25,030 nt of DNA. Source: RGIG2041 sp045532715. GTDB lineage: Bacteria; Bacillota; Clostridia; UBA1381; UMGS1253. The notes beneath the pieces are model-generated. The model saw nothing but the letters and a program-made list of their open reading frames with translations. It did not search any database and was not told where the DNA came from. Both the position numbers and the translations under genes were made by a program. Of the stretch, positions 23,121-25,030 are shown piece after piece; position 1 is the stretch's first letter; each line of letters begins with the position of its first letter. The stretch spans positions 1 through 25,030 of the forward strand of contig JAZSGM010000319.1 in the NCBI GenBank assembly GCA_045532715.1, in the 5' to 3' direction.

Positions 23121-24998
23121 TTATTTTTCAAAGCGCAGTAAAAAGCTGTAGTCAATTTCCGGAATCACGACACTGCCATTTTCTACATGCAGTTCCGTTT
23201 CGCCCTCCGGCGTAATCAGGCGCGCCGCTTTGAACGGAAGGGCAATGTCCAGCTTCTGATTTATAAACTTTTTGTAGTGCATACTGTTGTTGCATACAGT
23301 AACGAAATAATAGTCCTCGCCTTCGATGACTTTTGCAAACAGATGCCGGTTGTTCGTCTGCACCATCGGTGTTAAATCGTGCATTTCTACAATATCGTCG
23401 ATTTCCCAAGCGCCCTCAAACTCGTCGCAGGTTTCGTTCTTTTTCGGCTTTTTTGAATTGATATAGCCAAAGGTGTTGATTGTGCCAAAGGATACCCTGC
23501 GGTCTGTATAATATACCTCGCCGCCGTTTTGAACGAAAGCTTCAACCAGTGCACGCTCCTCTTCGGAAAGAAAATCAAGCATCGGCACAAACAAAACCTT
23601 TACGCCGAATTGATTCTCCGCAAGATGCTCTGCGCGCATAAAGTCGACCTGTAGCTTCTTGCGCATCAGCTGCGTATAAATCACGATGCTTTCCTTTTGC
23701 CAAACATTGATGCCGCCGGCATTGAGATTCGCGAGCGCTTCGCCGGTGCTGCAGCCGTAATCAGAGTGCAAAATCGCAACGCCGTTGTGGGTGCGCTTGG
23801 CAAGCGCAAGCTCTGTAGAATACTTATTGATAATCGGCATCAGCTTCATTTTTTCGTCAAACTCAAGGCCCTTTGTGCCGTCATAGTGTAAAAAGCCGCA
23901 GTTGTCCGGCAGCGGTGTACCCTCGTACGGATAGTCACCGCGCCACTCATAGTAGCAAAGTCCCTTAAAGCCTGCACCAAGTGCAACGTAGCTTTGCGCA
24001 AACAGCTTACGCGCCGGCATCTTCATTCTTGCATCTGCCTCAATCAGCCACGCCGGCTTGTTGTCAAGCTCTGCCGCACACGCACAGATGTCTAAAACGC
24101 ACGTACCGGTATACATATCGGAGCCGACAAAATTTGCATAGCTTGTCAGACCGAGGATGTCCATTGTATCGCCAAAGTAGGAAACACCGTGCCCGACACG
24201 CTCATTTGCGGTTTCTGCCGAGGTAAAACAAGTGTAGGTTCCGAGATGCGGTGTCTGCTGCTTTGCAGCATTTGCGGTTGCATTTAAAAAGTCGGACATC
24301 GACTGCATTGCAAACAAATTCCAGCGATTCCATTCCGGCAGCTCCTCTTTACAAACCGGTTTTTCCGTCGGCGGCATATAATTTTCTGCCTCAGCCTCTG
24401 TCATATAGCCTTGCGCTACCGCATATTTGCGGTAAGCTTCAATCGCCATCGGGTGATAGTCAAATCTACCGTTGCCCGGATAATGCGGCTCGTTGTATAT
24501 CTGATAGGAAACCATAGAATTGAATTTGGCAAAATGCGCCGCCAATGCCTTGGTCACCTTTTCGTTGTCTTTTAATATACCCTTATGATGCAGGCAAAAC
24601 TCTAAAAACACGGACCATTTTTTCTCAAGCGGCTCGCCGCGGTGGTTTCGCATCTCGTAGTCCGTGTTGCCGCTCAAATTCGTTACATAGCCGTTTAAGC
24701 GAACACTGCAGGCGATATCGCGCTTTTCACATTCCAGCGCCATCGCATCAATAAAGTCGGTTTGAACGGATACCTCACCGTTTTCGTCTAACCCAAGCTC
24801 GCCGATGGCAGCCGTACGCAAAAAGTTAAAGCCGCAGTCCTGCATCAGCTTTAAATCCTTTTCCATTTCTCCGATGCGGTCGCCCTCCGGCGGCACCTGA
24901 AACTTTGCCTTGTGGAAGGACGGATAGTACGATGCGCCGAGGGCAATTTTCGCAACGCCGTCCTTGTGCAGTATACCTTTTTTGATTTCGTATGCCAT
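23121..24998 (-). CDS. GH42-like clan GH-A glycoside hydrolase (beta-galactosidase-type)
   Basis: 625 residues from the ATG at 24998, with AAAGGAG eight bases upstream. The TIM barrel (about 1-395) opens with GASYYPSF and MEKDLKLMQDCGFNFLR. It carries the acid/base in YQIYN169-E170-P and the probable nucleophile Glu320 in PAWLIEAD. It then shows GAGFKGLCYYEWRGDYPYEG, like the GH42 active-site loop. A trimerisation-like alpha/beta domain follows (about 403-500, GVAILHSDYG to GGEVYYTDRR), then a short beta C-terminal domain. There is no signal peptide, so it is cytoplasmic. It likely hydrolyses beta-galactosides or related beta-linked sugars from oligosaccharides; family GH42 is the best guess but related unclassified GH-A families are possible. 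It is upstream of PL22 copy 2. Its promoter is outside the window. Confidence 0.8.
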   Translation of the reverse strand: MAYEIKKGILHKDGVAKIALGASYYPSFHKAKFQVPPEGDRIGEMEKDLKLMQDCGFNFLRTAAIGELGLDENGEVSVQTDFIDAMALECEKRDIACSVRLNGYVTNLSGNTDYEMRNHRGEPLEKKWSVFLEFCLHHKGILKDNEKVTKALAAHFAKFNSMVSYQIYNEPHYPGNGRFDYHPMAIEAYRKYAVAQGYMTEAEAENYMPPTEKPVCKEELPEWNRWNLFAMQSMSDFLNATANAAKQQTPHLGTYTCFTSAETANERVGHGVSYFGDTMDILGLTSYANFVGSDMYTGTCVLDICACAAELDNKPAWLIEADARMKMPARKLFAQSYVALGAGFKGLCYYEWRGDYPYEGTPLPDNCGFLHYDGTKGLEFDEKMKLMPIINKYSTELALAKRTHNGVAILHSDYGCSTGEALANLNAGGINVWQKESIVIYTQLMRKKLQVDFMRAEHLAENQFGVKVLFVPMLDFLSEEERALVEAFVQNGGEVYYTDRRVSFGTINTFGYINSKKPKKNETCDEFEGAWEIDDIVEMHDLTPMVQTNNRHLFAKVIEGEDYYFVTVCNNSMHYKKFINQKLDIALPFKAARLITPEGETELHVENGSVVIPEIDYSFLLRFEK

Positions 24999-25030
24999 GG
25001 AAATCTCTCCTTTGTATTATTTTATCATTA

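Noticed and set aside
25019..25024. TAAAAT on the minus strand as -10 of the GH42-like gene
   Set aside because: The transcript would begin inside the ribosome-binding site, and the -35 lies outside the window.

Overview
The window looks like a chromosome segment of an anaerobic Gram-positive bacterium of the Clostridia type. Three things point there: lepA followed directly by hemW, an order common in Firmicutes; strong AAGGAG-type ribosome-binding sites throughout; and secreted proteins that combine copper-amine-oxidase-N-like 'stalk', discoidin-like and Big_2-like domains. I cannot name the genus from sequence alone.

Layout. (1) Positions 1-2513 are housekeeping DNA: the 5' part of hemW and all of lepA, both on the minus strand, with a clear lepA promoter. 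(2) Positions 2571-24998 are an accessory carbohydrate-degradation region. It starts with a single 1523-residue secreted lyase of the heparinase II/III superfamily (2616-7187) with its own promoter and terminator. Next comes a minus-strand operon, read from 15469 down to 7365: a NagZ-type GH3 hydrolase, a second 1526-residue lyase paralogous to the first, a PL22 oligogalacturonate-lyase-like propeller enzyme, and an SGNH esterase. From 15638 onward there are three AraC-family regulators. Each is transcribed divergently from a target: the GH3-lyase operon; a plus-strand DMT transporter plus Gfo/Idh/MocA oxidoreductase operon; and a minus-strand GH109-like Gfo/Idh/MocA enzyme. The right end holds a second PL22 paralogue and a GH42-like glycosidase, both on the minus strand.

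How the genes may work together (inference). The two giant lyases have signal peptides and probably cut a uronic-acid-containing polysaccharide at or outside the cell surface. The PL22 enzymes, GH3, GH42-like, GH109-like and SGNH proteins have no signal peptide and would finish the oligosaccharides in the cytoplasm. No ABC, PTS or TonB-type importer lies in the window, so uptake must be encoded elsewhere. The substrate is unknown. PL22 points to pectin-like oligogalacturonides; the heparinase-superfamily, NagZ-type and GH109-like genes point to amino-sugar or glycosaminoglycan-like material.

Regulatory DNA is unusually readable. Sigma-A-like promoters can be placed for most transcription units. 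Strong bidirectional hairpin terminators separate the convergent gene pairs. The three AraC intergenic regions hold promising operator candidates, notably a perfect 20-nt direct repeat with a 21-bp period (17352-17392) and a pair of face-to-face overlapping promoters with a 13-nt inverted repeat (15529-15607). No intergenic stretch exceeds 300 bases. I found no tRNA, rRNA, CRISPR array, insertion sequence or phage gene.
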